DNA from: Blastobasis lacticolella
Taxonomy: Eukaryota; Arthropoda; Insecta; Lepidoptera; Blastobasidae
Reading direction: 5' to 3'
Assembly (NCBI GenBank): GCA_905147135.1
Contig: LR990048.1
Span: 20,382,563-20,446,562, forward strand
DNA length: 64,000 nucleotides
The position numbers and the translations under genes were made by a program. Of this stretch, positions 30,049-40,062 are shown in pieces. Position 1 is the stretch's first letter, and every line of letters begins with the position of its first letter. A model generated the notes under the pieces. It was not told where the DNA came from. It searched no databases and saw nothing but the letters and a program-made list of their open reading frames with translations.

Positions 30049-30415
30049 TCATTAAAATCATCGTCTTGGCGTTAATGTCCCAGCCATGCTCTCGCGCACG
30101 AGGGCTCGGAATCCGCCTTGACCATGATCCTGGATTTGTCAGTTCAGGTATTTACAGTGCAGCGAATGCCGTCTGACCTCCGTGACCCTGCAACTGGGGG
30201 AATCCGACAAGATTGGATCGTGGTTACACGTTCAGTCGCCTGAATGTGCAGATTTCATCACGATGTTTTCTCTCACCGTGAGAGCATCGGTTAGTATTCA
30301 ACTAATGTACATAACTCAGGAAAGAGTCATTGGTACATAGCCGCACTGAGATTCGAACCGGGTACCTCTCGTTTACGAGTGGTATACCCTAACCGCTCCG
30401 CCAATGACGCTCCCT
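30049..30415 (-). mobile_element. SINE-A with target duplication
   Basis: Flanked by aggtattgatct (30037-30048) and aggcattgatct (30416-30427), 11 of 12 identical. Complete body, with tRNA-like head at the right (gagattcgaaccgggta). Confidence 0.9.
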
Positions 30416-30427
30416 AGGCATTGATCT

Positions 30428-30837
30428 ACACTATTAAAGAACAACAAAAGCAACAAATCCTTCCTAAAATAAATGGTAAATTAAAGGGAAACCAAACAGT
30501 TACAGAACCATTCAGGCGACATTCACACACATCCTTGCCAGTCTTAATGTCATAGCATAGACAGGCCAATCAGACTGGTCGACGTCTAATATTGATGTTA
30601 AATACCTACAGCGCGAGCGACGCCTTGAAGTCGTATTTCAGGGCTGCCACGCGCTATACAAGAATTAGAATTAAGAATTTCAAATTCTAAATAGCTTTTA
30701 CAGATGTCAGATAATACAACCCTCAGATATTTTTTTCACGACCCACTGATATCTGGTAAATATATTTATATTCATTTATTCAAGTAATATTCATACATCG
30801 TTATTTAAAATAGTTTCATGAATAGTGTGTTGTTTTA
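30428..30837. other. Unassigned stretch
   Basis: No gene or repeat recognised. Confidence 0.3.
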
Positions 30838-31085
30838 GGCCGTGTGGTGTCCGGCAGAGTAGAATAGCATCAACCCCTTACACTCATGGGTGTCGTACAA
30901 GGCGACTAATGTTTAGAGGAAGAAATCTGAGTCTCTGTAGGCTGGATCATGGTCAGTAGCATTTTCCATTGTTTTATAATACTGCGATCTCCAACCCGCC
31001 TGCCAAGCGTGGAGATTACGGCAATAACCTTACCTTTCGTGGCAGAGGCCCTTAGTCCTGCAGTGGACTGTGATGATGATGAGTG
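30838..31085 (+). mobile_element. Family C retroposon, plus strand
   Basis: 5' ggccgtgtggtgtccggcag, gggtgtcgtacaaggcgact, atctccaacccgcctgccaa, 3' tgcagtggactgtgatgatg. This is the clearest view of the (GAT)n tail. Confidence 0.82.
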
Positions 31086-31110
31086 TGTTGTGTCTTAGTC
31101 AGGGGTTCTG

Positions 31111-31300
31111 AAAAGGCCATATTTAATGTTTCATATTATGATTCACATTAGTGTCACAAATTTATCTGATCCGGTGGCTCAAACTAGAACTAAGTGACGC
31201 CATTTTGAATTGACGTTTCAATGCCAAACAGAACACAGCAAATAGGTTTGCGACAAATTAATATGAATCATGATATGAAACACTACTGTGGCCATTTTAG
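31111..31300. mobile_element. MITE-4, intact copy
   Basis: Left aaaaggccatatttaatgtt tcatattatgattcacatta; the right arm reverse-complements to aaaatggccacagtagtgtt tcatatcatgattcatatta. The core ccggtggctcaaactagaac and gacgccattttgaattgac is shared with 18085-18212 and 51251-52406. Confidence 0.72.
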
Positions 31301-32321
31301 ACCCACAATTCAATAATTTATCTTTCAGATACATATATCAGAGAGTCGTGAAACATGAACTTAATAGGTATCTGTCAGATAACTTCTGATAGAGTTTTTG
31401 GAACTTTATCAGCAGAATTGTGAAAAAGGCCCTAAGACTTATTTGAGACTCGCGTCGGTGAAGCAATAATTGCTTCTCGCCGTTAATATTTTCACTTGTT
31501 GATAATTCTCGGTGCCCACTCAAACCCTATGCTCGTTATTTACTTCTAACACAGTTCTTATTGTATTTTTTTACAATTGCGTTTTCGACGTTTAAATTCA
31601 TTATTCACCTACCTTTCACGATTTTCAACAGCCTCTTACTACCTAAGTAATTCTTTGCTCAACGCTTAATGCATTTAAAATTAATTTCAAATTACAGTCC
31701 ACTCTTCATCATTTTAACCTGCTTACCCTGAAGTCTACGACTGAAGAAAGTAGGCTTTAATCAACATCGACGTGTCCCTTCTGTATACTATTAAGTATCT
31801 ATTCTGTGCCGTGACATCGTTCCAATTCGATGAAGTGCTGAGACGGATTGTATTCACTCCGCTGCCTCTTATATTACGTTTGACATGATGAAATCGTCAA
31901 AAATCTCATTTTGCCCGATGCGTAGGGTATCATGCGTGACGAGCTATATTATACAATCGGTTTTGCCTGCGACTCTGTTTGCTTGGAACTGTTTTGTGAT
32001 CATATTCTATACGATATATCCACATAGGTTGATGGGAATTTTTGATAAACCTTTTTTGCAGGATTCTATAGTATAGAGAAGGAAAAAAATCCATCCTAGT
32101 TCCGCGCTGTACAGTTGGGAAAGAGACAAGCATATGTGACACGCCGTCTCGTTTCGCATCGCCGTCATCATGCAACTAGCAGAGACAAGGTGGCTGACAA
32201 GCTTTATCAAGGCGCAGTAGCAGTTCAGTTGCAGTTGCAATTCACTGAAAAGTACGTCATCATGGTACGATTCTAAGTAATCCGTTCGTCCGTAAGTAAT
32301 ATGTACGTAGATCACTTACGG
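31301..32321. other. Unassigned stretch
   Basis: Overlapping small frames on both strands (31880-32310) have no recognisable motif. No gene called. Confidence 0.3.
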
Positions 32322-32440
32322 GGCCCACTGGAAACCAGCGTCACGGCGACTGTCGTAGAATATGCTGAGTGTAGCCCCATTGCACTCACAACATGGCACA
32401 CGTAACTAGATTAGAGTGAATCTTTTTTCCGTCGATTTAT
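32322..32440 (+). repeat. Family P dispersed repeat
   Basis: actggaaaccagcgtcacgg, cgactgtcgtagaatatgct, ccccattgcactcacaacat, matching 24098-24220. Confidence 0.65.
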
Positions 32441-33162
32441 GTCTCTGTACTCTGTATTTCATTTATTCGCCGTTAAATGGTATTCGTTTCACATTTAACA
32501 CTTTAAAAAATGCACTACAAATGTCAGGTAGTTAAATAGAATTGATAATTTGATATGCATGGATACCAAGCAACATAAAATAAGTCTCTGTTTTTCCTTT
32601 TTTTCTGAATATATTAGAAAGTTGTGCCGTGTGTCTGAGTGGAATATACGTGTTTTACTTCACATACAATCCTGTTTAAGGCTCTCTTTTGAACTGCGCG
32701 GAACTAGGATGGTTTTAAAAAGTTCATGGTAAGGCCCCTAGTGGCATAACTTAGGGAACAAACTATACAACTTCGCCACATACTCCAGAACCTTGTACGC
32801 TACATAATGCACTATCCACAATCCCACTCAACCGCCGAACACTTTAAGCAGACTGTTCAGAAATTTACACGTATTCAATATGCTCTCAAACTGCCGGTAA
32901 GCCGCTGTGAAGGTCTGAACGGCACACTTAAAAGATATTGTAACTGTTTAAGGCTAGCGCAGTGGAGAGGTTTGTAGGACCCATCTATTACATAGTCGTT
33001 ACCGGCACAGTATTGTAGCGGTACGTAAAGGAATTTGTTTTATGCAGCTTTTTTGAATAGGTGTTCCTTACGAGCCGAATTGTTGAATAGGATATTTTAT
33101 TGAGTATACATGAATAATGCGTTGTTGTTTGTGTGTGTTCATAATTTCTTTATTGGATAAGA
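32441..33162. other. Unassigned stretch
   Basis: No gene or repeat recognised. Confidence 0.3.
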
Positions 33163-33440
33163 CATTAAATATCTCTCTGAATCATCAAAAGGAAGGGGTA
33201 GGAAAGTAGGAAGAAAACACATAGTAACATACCGGACACCCCGGTGGGTGTGCACGGCCCGACAATGGCCTGAGCGTGTCCGGCAATACCAGATAGAGCT
33301 GGGCAGCGCCCGACAATTCCAGGCTGAGCCAGATCACGCCCGACAATGCCCGACAGAGCCGGACCGTTTACGACAATGCCAGACAGAGCCTATTCCAACC
33401 CTACCAAAGGGCACACATACCCTACCAAATGTGTTAGCCA
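33163..33440 (-). repeat. Family O repeat with 30-bp minisatellite
   Basis: gacattaaatatctctctga, ggaaggggtaggaaagtagg, then five imperfect units of about 30 bp built on cccgacaatgccagacagag (33250-33390). The unit length is a multiple of three and the plus frame stays open, giving a repeated RQ-C/Y/F-x-T/I/A-E-P/L pattern, but no start or function is evident. A relative with about one unit is at 53800-54090, and its flank matches 63930-63985 in reverse. Confidence 0.6.
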
Positions 33441-33794
33441 ACCTCATCCTTCAAACCCGAATACAGAGCAAGCAGGTTACTCATTGAAACAAATTGATAA
33501 AATGAAAAAAACTAAATATAATGTACAAAACAGCAAAAACTACGCATTTCATCTTAATACTGACGTAACCCCTCTTACCGTGACCGCAAACGACGCAATG
33601 TACTTCTCAACACAATACTGACCGAATGTACAGTACAGAGCTATTCAGATATTTATGCGGCGCAGACGTGCTCCAGAAACGGGCACTAAAACTCGAGCAG
33701 TGCTCGATACGGTGTAGTAAAAGAATATTGTAGCAGTTAACACTCGGAGCTCAGTGCAGTGAAAAGGTTCCCAATAAAAATAACCCTACGTCGA

Positions 33795-33890
33795 TACCGG
33801 TACCGGTACGAAATTATTACAATACCGTTACAGTGCCGGTGAAGCGGGCCGTGAATTATGGGAATACCGGTACATAATACGGAATGGGTA
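33795..33890. repeat. accggta-rich palindromic repeat
   Basis: Clustered taccggtaccggtac, gtgccggtg and ataccggtac motifs. A similar cluster is at 43812-43880. Probably a degraded inverted-repeat element. Confidence 0.45.
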
Positions 33891-33984
33891 ATAAATAAGT
33901 ACGAGCTTGCGTGGTCTATTGTTATAGTATATAATGGGTTAGAAAATATTTAATGTAATGTGCTTACTCAATTAAAATGTAGGT

Positions 33985-34135
33985 AGAGAATGTGTCAGAC
34001 GGTAGGACTCAGTCAAGCCTGAGGAGTACGCCTGGGTGAATAGCACAGCCTTATTTATTTCTGCTGCCAAGCAAAAATGCTTGCATTGTTGTTTCCGGTT
34101 GCAGGATAGGTTGCTTGTGCAGTTATAGGCATGAG
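33985..34135 (+). repeat. Dispersed family J copy
   Basis: ggtaggactcagtcaagcct, gaggagtacgcctgggtgaa, ttgttgtttccggttgcagg and ggcatgaggcat. Confidence 0.6.
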
Positions 34136-34159
34136 GCATTTTAGCTGTGCTCTAGCGAG

Positions 34160-34315
34160 TGACGTTCTAGCGGGATTCGAATCAATGACTCTTTTCTGAC
34201 TTATGTACATTAGTTGAATACTAACCGATGCTCTTACGGTGAGGGAAAACGTCGTGATGAAACCTGCACACTGCCCTCGTGCGCTAGAGCATGACCGGGA
34301 CATTACCGCAAAGAA
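34160..34315 (+). mobile_element. SINE-A with internal deletion
   Basis: agcgggattcgaatcaatga (B box), ttagttgaatactaaccgat, gtgatgaaacctgcacac, then directly ctcgtgcgctagagcatgac. The middle ~190 bp is absent. Confidence 0.82.
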
Positions 34316-34654
34316 GACACTAAATGTATCGTATCTAATCGGATTTATTTAAAAACGTATGCTGCTGCAAACAACACAAAACTCAAGATAAAAATATTTC
34401 AACAGATTCTACACCAAGTTACACCAACTACACCATATTTGTACGCGACTAAAGCACGTAAAGAGCACAGCAACAAAATCCAATTATGCGATTGTTCAAA
34501 GTTCGTATGTTTGCCGAATACGGATTAAAAAGTGACAATATTTGTAGTCACGTATCTAGGGCTCCACGTGTGCTCTCATTTGGATCGCAATAGAAAGACA
34601 CTTTTCGGTATTCTGCTACTAGTCTTAGGCCAATGGTTTTCTAGTAGCATTCCT

Positions 34655-34690
34655 TTGAACTGCTATTGGACATATGCTAGTCTGATTGTA
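34655..34690. repeat. 36-bp direct repeat, left
   Basis: ttgaactgctattggacata ... gtctgattgta, 34 of 36 identical to 35088-35123. Confidence 0.85.
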
Positions 34691-34814
34691 GTTCCTGCAA
34701 CGCTGAAGACCGCAACAAGTGAAGGCGCTTCGCGAGGACTGTGTTACCCAGTGAAGACGCATCGTCATGTAACCACGACCACTTTGCCAAGAGAAACGAC
34801 TGAGGAGGAGGAGT

Positions 34815-35080
34815 CTGATTGTAACTCGGGCTGCGCTGGCTTGGTCACGTATTGCGTAGGCCCTAGAAATTTGTGGGAAATAGGTATAACCTGCCTGTAT
34901 CAGGAGAGAGGTTCCGCTGGAGACCCAAGAAATGATGGATTGACATCGCTGAGTCGGACGCGAGAGCCAACGGCTTACGACGTGAACATGCCGAAGATCG
35001 GGCAAAGTGGGATAGCTGCAGCTTCATCATTCAAGCGGTTAATCCTGGCAGAAGCTGGGATTGATCACTCGGATGATGAT
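34815..35080 (+). pseudogene. RTE-like LINE ORF2 C-terminus
   Basis: One frame reads LRWLGHVLRRP, the R-(W/Y)-(L/F/Y)-G-H-V-x-R motif. Another continues RWRPKK, WIDIAESDARANGLRREHAE and DRAKW, followed by a (GAT)n tail at 35073-35080. The frames are broken by a stop in place of the arginine after KK and by small indels. The 193-codon open frame crossing the region is out of register with this protein and is not a gene. Confidence 0.7.
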
Positions 35081-35087
35081 AATTTTA

Positions 35088-35123
35088 TTGAACTGCCATT
35101 GGACATTTGCTAGTCTGATTGTA
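35088..35123. repeat. 36-bp direct repeat, right
   Basis: ttgaactgccattggacatt ... gtctgattgta. The pair brackets the RTE-like fragment, consistent with a long target duplication or an older local duplication. Confidence 0.85.
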
Positions 35124-35322
35124 ACTCGATTCTAGACAATATCGGCAGTTTCTCGGTAGATTCCAGAATTAAACACCGATATCTATTCATTGAGAGTCAA
35201 ATAGGATACGATTACGACTCCATTATACAAGTTTTTTGAGAATACTTCATTAATCTCAATCGTAATGGAGTCTCAAATTAATATAAAAAAAGAATGTACT
35301 GTATTTTTTTCGAATTAAATGT

Positions 35323-35500
35323 AACTAGCGACCCGGCCATGCTTCGCTCGGATTTTCTCTATTATAAAATGCATGTTGTACAAAACTCTCTCTAAATGAT
35401 GTTGGAAACCGCAAGTAAATCCATTGCGTCATTTAGGAGGAGTTAGCAGATATACAGATAGACAAAAGCGTAAAGCGATTTTAATTTTATACTATGAAAG
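35323..35500 (+). repeat. Family N dispersed repeat
   Basis: actagcgacccggccatgct, gttggaaaccgcaagtaaat, gacaaaagcgtaaagcga and tatactatg. Related copies: 50735-50870 and 54521-54690 (minus), 60305-60440 and 62448-62815 (plus). Superfamily not assigned. Confidence 0.6.
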
Positions 35501-35676
35501 GATTAACAGAATTGGGTTCCCTTTCTGCTTGAGCGGGTTCTGCACTATCTACATCTCCGTTTATTGTTTTAGTACAAACAAAACAACGTTCTGCTTTATT
35601 CGTGTTCATTTTGTCAATAATTAATTCAAAATCTTACTGCGCAATTTCTCGTCTGTGAAATTTTTTGCAGTTTTGA

Positions 35677-35805
35677 AACGGTTTGGGAAATCATCGTGAT
35701 GAAAACTGCACATTCAGGTGACTATATCTCGGTATATGTACTCATGATCCAGTCCAGTCAGGTTCCCTTGTTAACAGGGTCACAGAGGTTAAATGGTAGT
35801 TGATC
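35677..35805 (+). mobile_element. SINE-A, internal fragment
   Basis: aatcatcgtgatgaaaactg, cacattcaggtgac, catgatccagtccagtcagg and ttaacagggtcacagagg. Head and tail are both missing. Confidence 0.75.
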
Positions 35806-36094
35806 CCAGTGGATCTTTTACAGACTAGAAACAGCAAAGATTTGAAATTCAAAGTTAAAAATGTAAGTCAATAAGAAATTTTCAAATAACCAACTGCAAG
35901 CCACCAAAAAATAACGTCATAACCATTCCCATTATACCTATTGTATTGCGCTTGTAGAACGTTAGACCTCGTGAATAAGTCCAATTTAATTAAAACAAAG
36001 TTAGCCACCGAAAATTGTTGCAGCGTCTCCAACTACTTGCTTCTCGTTTAACACTGCAACAACTATATTATTACGGCTTATTATTTGTTTAATA

Positions 36095-36613
36095 TACAGG
36101 GTGTTTCATAATACATGTATAAAGCCGTGAACTGGATGGAGTGCTAAACGTATTAAAACGATAGGTACAATTATTTTTTTCGTGCGTGGAATAGTAAGCG
36201 AGAAAATGACTATCGAACTTTTACCTTTTCAATGTCGATAATCGACATTTTGAAAACGAAAGACCGCATCTCTAGCAATCAGTTGTAAAAGGTCACTCAA
36301 GTTCATAGTACTAGGCGCAATGGGATATTAAGGAGATCTAAATTAGCCGTTTTGTATTTTTTGGTTTGAGGGTTCTGTACAAAAAAATACTGTAATTTTA
36401 ATTTAAAAGGTTAAACTTCTCCTTCTAGGATCATCAACTTGAAATAGAGCTGCGCATCAACGTAGTCGATATGGTTATTTTTCTTTAAAAACGAAGATTT
36501 TTTATAAAAATTAAAATTCAATGTCTGGATAATATGAAGTCGCCAGTGTACTCTTTGCAAGCTATACTTTAACACCCTTTCGGCTTTATACATGTATTAT
36601 GAAACACCCTGTA
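36095..36613. mobile_element. MITE-2, 519 bp, TA target
   Basis: Ends tacagggtgtttcataatac atgtataaagccg are inverted at the right (cggctttatacatgtattat gaaacaccctgta), 33 bp each, with TA outside both ends. The interior is non-coding. TA target and CAGGG-type ends suggest Tc1/mariner-like mobilisation. A fold-back relative is at 46613-46788. Confidence 0.88.
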
Positions 36614-36645
36614 TAGGGTTGACATTTTTATGTGACATATTCACA

Positions 36646-36725
36646 CAGCGCCATCTAGCGCCAAAGTAAGCAAAGCTTGTATTATGGGTGTTAGATAACT
36701 GATAAACTGCTTATATGCATTCTTA
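36646..36725 (-). mobile_element. SINE-B, 3' part
   Basis: attcacacagcgccatctag, caaagcttgtattatgggtg and ttagataactgataaact. The head is lost in unit 1. Confidence 0.82.
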
Positions 36726-36861
36726 TTATACGTAGTAAAACAACAAGTAAGTTAAACAACAATACAACACCGCTCTTTTTCGTCGGGTGTTACTAATAGT
36801 TACTCATAGTCTATGCTATGCTACCTCCATTATCGAACAAAAACCTGACAGCAGATTTTTT

Positions 36862-37225
36862 AATGCAAAGTTAAAAGTTTAACTTCACAAGAAATATTCA
36901 AACACCTCGGTGCAAGCCACCAAACAATAACGTCATAACAATTCCCATTATACCTATTGTATTGCGCTTGTAGGAAGTTCGACCTCGTGAATACGGCCAA
37001 TTTAATTAAAGCGAAGTTAGCCACCGAAAACAGTTGCAGCGTCTACAACTATTTGCTTCTCGTTTAACACTGCAACAACTGTATAATTGCTACTTATTCT
37101 TTGTTTTACATGAAGGGTTGTCATTTTTATTTGATTTAATAATATTCACACAGCGCCATCTAGCGCCAACGTAAGCAAAACTTGTGTTATGGGCGTTAGA
37201 TAACTGATAAACTACTTATATACAT
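36862..37225. repeat. Tandem duplication unit 2 (empty site)
   Basis: gcaagccaccaaacaataac, cgcttgtaggaagttcgacc and cgtttaacactgcaacaact, then the MITE-2 empty site near 37105-37115 (ttgttttacatgaagggttg) and the SINE-B tail. Confidence 0.82.
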
Positions 37226-37365
37226 TCCTTTAAATTTATTCATATTATACATCGTACAGCCAAACCTGTAACAGAAATTAAAATTCATCATTACAATTTC
37301 TGCTCGGCCGGGAATCGTACCCCTGCGTGGCGCAGCATGTAAACAAAGTGAACCATTCACTCGTA
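37142..37365 (-). mobile_element. SINE-B, near full length
   Basis: 3' end at the left (cacacagcgccatctagcgc), head at the right with cggccgggaatcgtacccct (degraded reverse B box) and atgtaaacaaagtgaaccat (reverse A-box region). Confidence 0.85.
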
Positions 37366-37393
37366 CATTCTATAATTATTGTGTTGAATAATT

Positions 37394-37500
37394 AGCGTTG
37401 GTGGCCTAATAAGTAAGAAGGCTTAGCAAGTAAGAGGTACCAAGTTCGATCTCCAATGCCCCACACACAGAAAGCAATAATTCGCCATAAAAATGTTACC
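37394..37500 (+). mobile_element. Possible third tRNA-derived SINE head
   Basis: gcgttggtggcctaataagt (A-box-like) and taccaagttcgatctccaat (B-box-like) sit at tRNA-like spacing, followed by a body unlike SINE-A or SINE-B. Single copy in the window. Confidence 0.45.
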
Positions 37501-38371
37501 CCTAATGGACTTTAAATTTATTAGGTTCGAATCACGATTTTCGAGGTTCCAATAGTTTATGCGAACTGGTGTTTTTATATTTGATCAAATATTTTTAATT
37601 TTACATAACATATCAAAACTAGTACTAAGACAATACCAAAATCCCTAAAAATAAAAAAATATCAAATATTTTCTTAAGCTTTTAAAAGGGCTTGAAAATA
37701 CCCCTTGTCAGTTGTCGTCAACTTTGGTTCTTTAACCAGATATAATTTTATAAAAGAGGGTAGCTATCACCATAAAATGTTATGCACCTAGCTTAATGTT
37801 ATCAGATTATACCCACAAACTTCCATTATAATCGAATTCGCCACTTCCATGAAATTTAAAAATTTTCTTGTATGAAAATTATAATTTCCGTCATTTTCGC
37901 GATACAGAACGCCAATTTCAGTAAGGACCTAATATTAAAGTAATACGAAACACCAGACAAGCATATTACCCGCAGAGTTGGCAGCCAAACTATTATACGA
38001 CCCAAATCCGATATAGCGTTTTAAAATCGCGATCACGTCCAAAAATTCCACCCATATGCCTTTTACTGGGTGCAAGTTGGCACAGATTATCAACTAGTGA
38101 CGGGCGGTCGTTCGAAAGAGAATATTGCAATTATTCGAATGATTTAGTAACCACTATTCGAGTCACAATAAACAACAATAACATCAATTTTATTAACTAA
38201 TTTACACCATAGTGTACCCATAGGGTAATCAGACTTTTTACAATATTTATGTAATTCTGGTGCATTTAAATAACTATCTGCGAGCACCTGTCAATGGCCT
38301 CGCCTGTTCATGTTTGTACTATTAGTGGTAACTTGCTGTTGGTCTTCTGAATAAAGTAAAGTAAAATCAAT
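37501..38371. other. Unassigned stretch
   Basis: AT-rich. 37900-38100 is less AT-rich and may be host single-copy DNA. No gene recognised. Confidence 0.3.
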
Positions 38372-38384
38372 ATAACAATTCGGT

Positions 38385-38727
38385 GGTGGTCATCTTGGCG
38401 TTAATGTCCCGGTTGAGCTCACTCACGCGAGGATACGAGTTCCCTTTTGACAATTATACAGGATTTAGCAGATCAGGTAATTACAGTGGAGCGACTGCCA
38501 TCTGACTTCCGTGACCCCGTGACAGGAGAACCTGACCAGATTGTTACATGGTTACACATTCAGTCGCCTGAGTGTTCACGTTTCATCACAATTTTTTTTT
38601 TTCCTCAACGTGTTCAACTACTACATTATAACTCAGACAACACTCATTGGTACATAGCCCCACTGGGTTTCGAACCCGGTGCCCCTTGCTTACGAGTTAA
38701 ATACCTTAACCACTAGGCCAGCGACGC
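38385..38727 (-). mobile_element. SINE-A with target duplication
   Basis: Flanked by ataacaattcggt (38372-38384) and ataataattcagt (38728-38740), 11 of 13 identical. Full body, head at the right (gggtttcgaacccggtg). Confidence 0.9.
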
Positions 38728-38837
38728 ATAATAATTCAGTATTCGAATAAAAAAGGTATCTTTCACTAATACATTTTTCACGAATATATATTTATTATCT
38801 CGCGAAATTTTTTCATCATTAGTATATCAGTTTTAGT

Positions 38838-38965
38838 TGTATAATAAGTATGTATTTAAAAAGTATTTAAGTAGTTTTTCAGTTATTTAGCACCCATAGC
38901 ACAAGCTTTGCTTAGTTTGGGGCTAGAAAGCGCTGTGTGAATTTGTCAATGAATATTTAATTTAA
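38838..38965 (+). mobile_element. SINE-B, 5'-truncated
   Basis: ataataagtatgtatttaaa, cacccatagcacaagctttg and ggggctagaaagcgctgtgt. Confidence 0.82.
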
Positions 38966-39816
38966 ATTTTTAATTTAATACGATCGAATAAATCCAATGG
39001 TTGTATTCGAATACACCAAACCATTCCTATTCGCCCATCACTATTTATCAACCAACTGAATGTGCGACGATCAACTTTTACGCCGGCTCTGTGGCTCAGA
39101 AAGATAGTTCTTTCATAAAAGCGCGGGAGCGATAATAAATCGAAAAACGGTTCGGAAAATGCCAGGGAGATACCCTGGTACCTCCCAGGGATATGGGGCC
39201 GGTAAAACAACTCCACGGAAGCTGATAACGTCAAAGGGAAAGTATTCCGCAAGTTTCCCTCGATTGCCAATGAACAGGTAGACTGATAACAAGTTTATTT
39301 AAGGCCCCGCAATTCTATGGGCAAGGTAATTTAACTCGCATACAATATTGTTGTTTCTTGTGGGAATTAATCACGGTTGTTGTTGAAAGTAGCCGTTTAG
39401 AGTTAGTATAAAGCGATGAAAGTGAACTTGGTCTAGTAAATTATACTTTATTTGTTAACCAAGTTAGAATCGAAAAGGTTTCAGTGTCGTTTATATTGGT
39501 ATACAGGCCGGAATAACTTGGTAGATTTTAGATGACAACGCCTGAAACGATTCAACTCTATTCATATGATTATGGAAAAAAACTATATTAGGTACAATGA
39601 AGTCTTACAAATGAGAGTCTATTACGATTCTATCGAAAATAGTTTTTGCAGAATACCCTATTCATCACAATTGTAATGGAGTCGAATTGAGTCACAATTG
39701 AATATAAATTCAATTCAAAATAGAGACTCATTGACCGTTTCAAATAAGTTTCTGACTATGAAATATCCGCGCGTCTACAAAGACAAGGAAAATCGTAGAA
39801 ACTCTATACTGAGTTA
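38966..39816. other. Unassigned; possible single-copy host DNA
   Basis: 39060-39260 is GC-richer and not repeated in the window. 39600-39690 has the attacgatt/aattgtaatggagtc motifs also seen near 3065 and 35199. No gene recognised. Confidence 0.3.
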
Positions 39817-40062
39817 GAGCTCGTCTAATCTAAAATGACGCGCCCCACTATCGCATTAACGCACACAAGCAAGTTTAAAATATGGACGCAATACATATAC
39901 AAATGCCGTTGTAATTGGTCATTCAGTTGCCGGTGAAATTCAAACGTAGGAGCACGCGTCGTTCATTGGCTCCCACACAGATGGCGTTATCAATATTTGC
40001 ACTCACACATCGAAATCACCTAACTAAGTAGTGGGGCGCGTCATTTTAGACTAGACGAGCTC
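39817..40062. mobile_element. MITE-1 copy 3, TA target site
   Basis: gagctcgtctaatctaaaat and inverted partner, TA at 39815-39816 and 40063-40064. The interior has the same orientation as copy 1, with a small deletion around agatggcgttatc. Confidence 0.9.

Larger units (their letters stand above)
35846..36725. repeat. Tandem duplication unit 1 (MITE-filled)
   Basis: gcaagccaccaaaaaataac, cgcttgtagaacgttagacc, cgtttaacactgcaacaact and the SINE-B tail, matching unit 2 at an offset of ~1,016 bp. Unit 1 contains the 519-bp MITE-2, unit 2 does not. Confidence 0.82.

Noticed and set aside
33250..33390. CRISPR-like array (regular ~30-bp repeats)
   Set aside because: Units are contiguous without unique spacers, imperfect, and sit inside a dispersed eukaryotic repeat.
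34532..35113. 193-codon open frame, the longest in the window
   Set aside because: It runs out of frame across an RTE-like LINE remnant and its flanking direct repeats. The real protein motifs (LRWLGHV, ANGLRREHAEDRAKW) lie in other frames.
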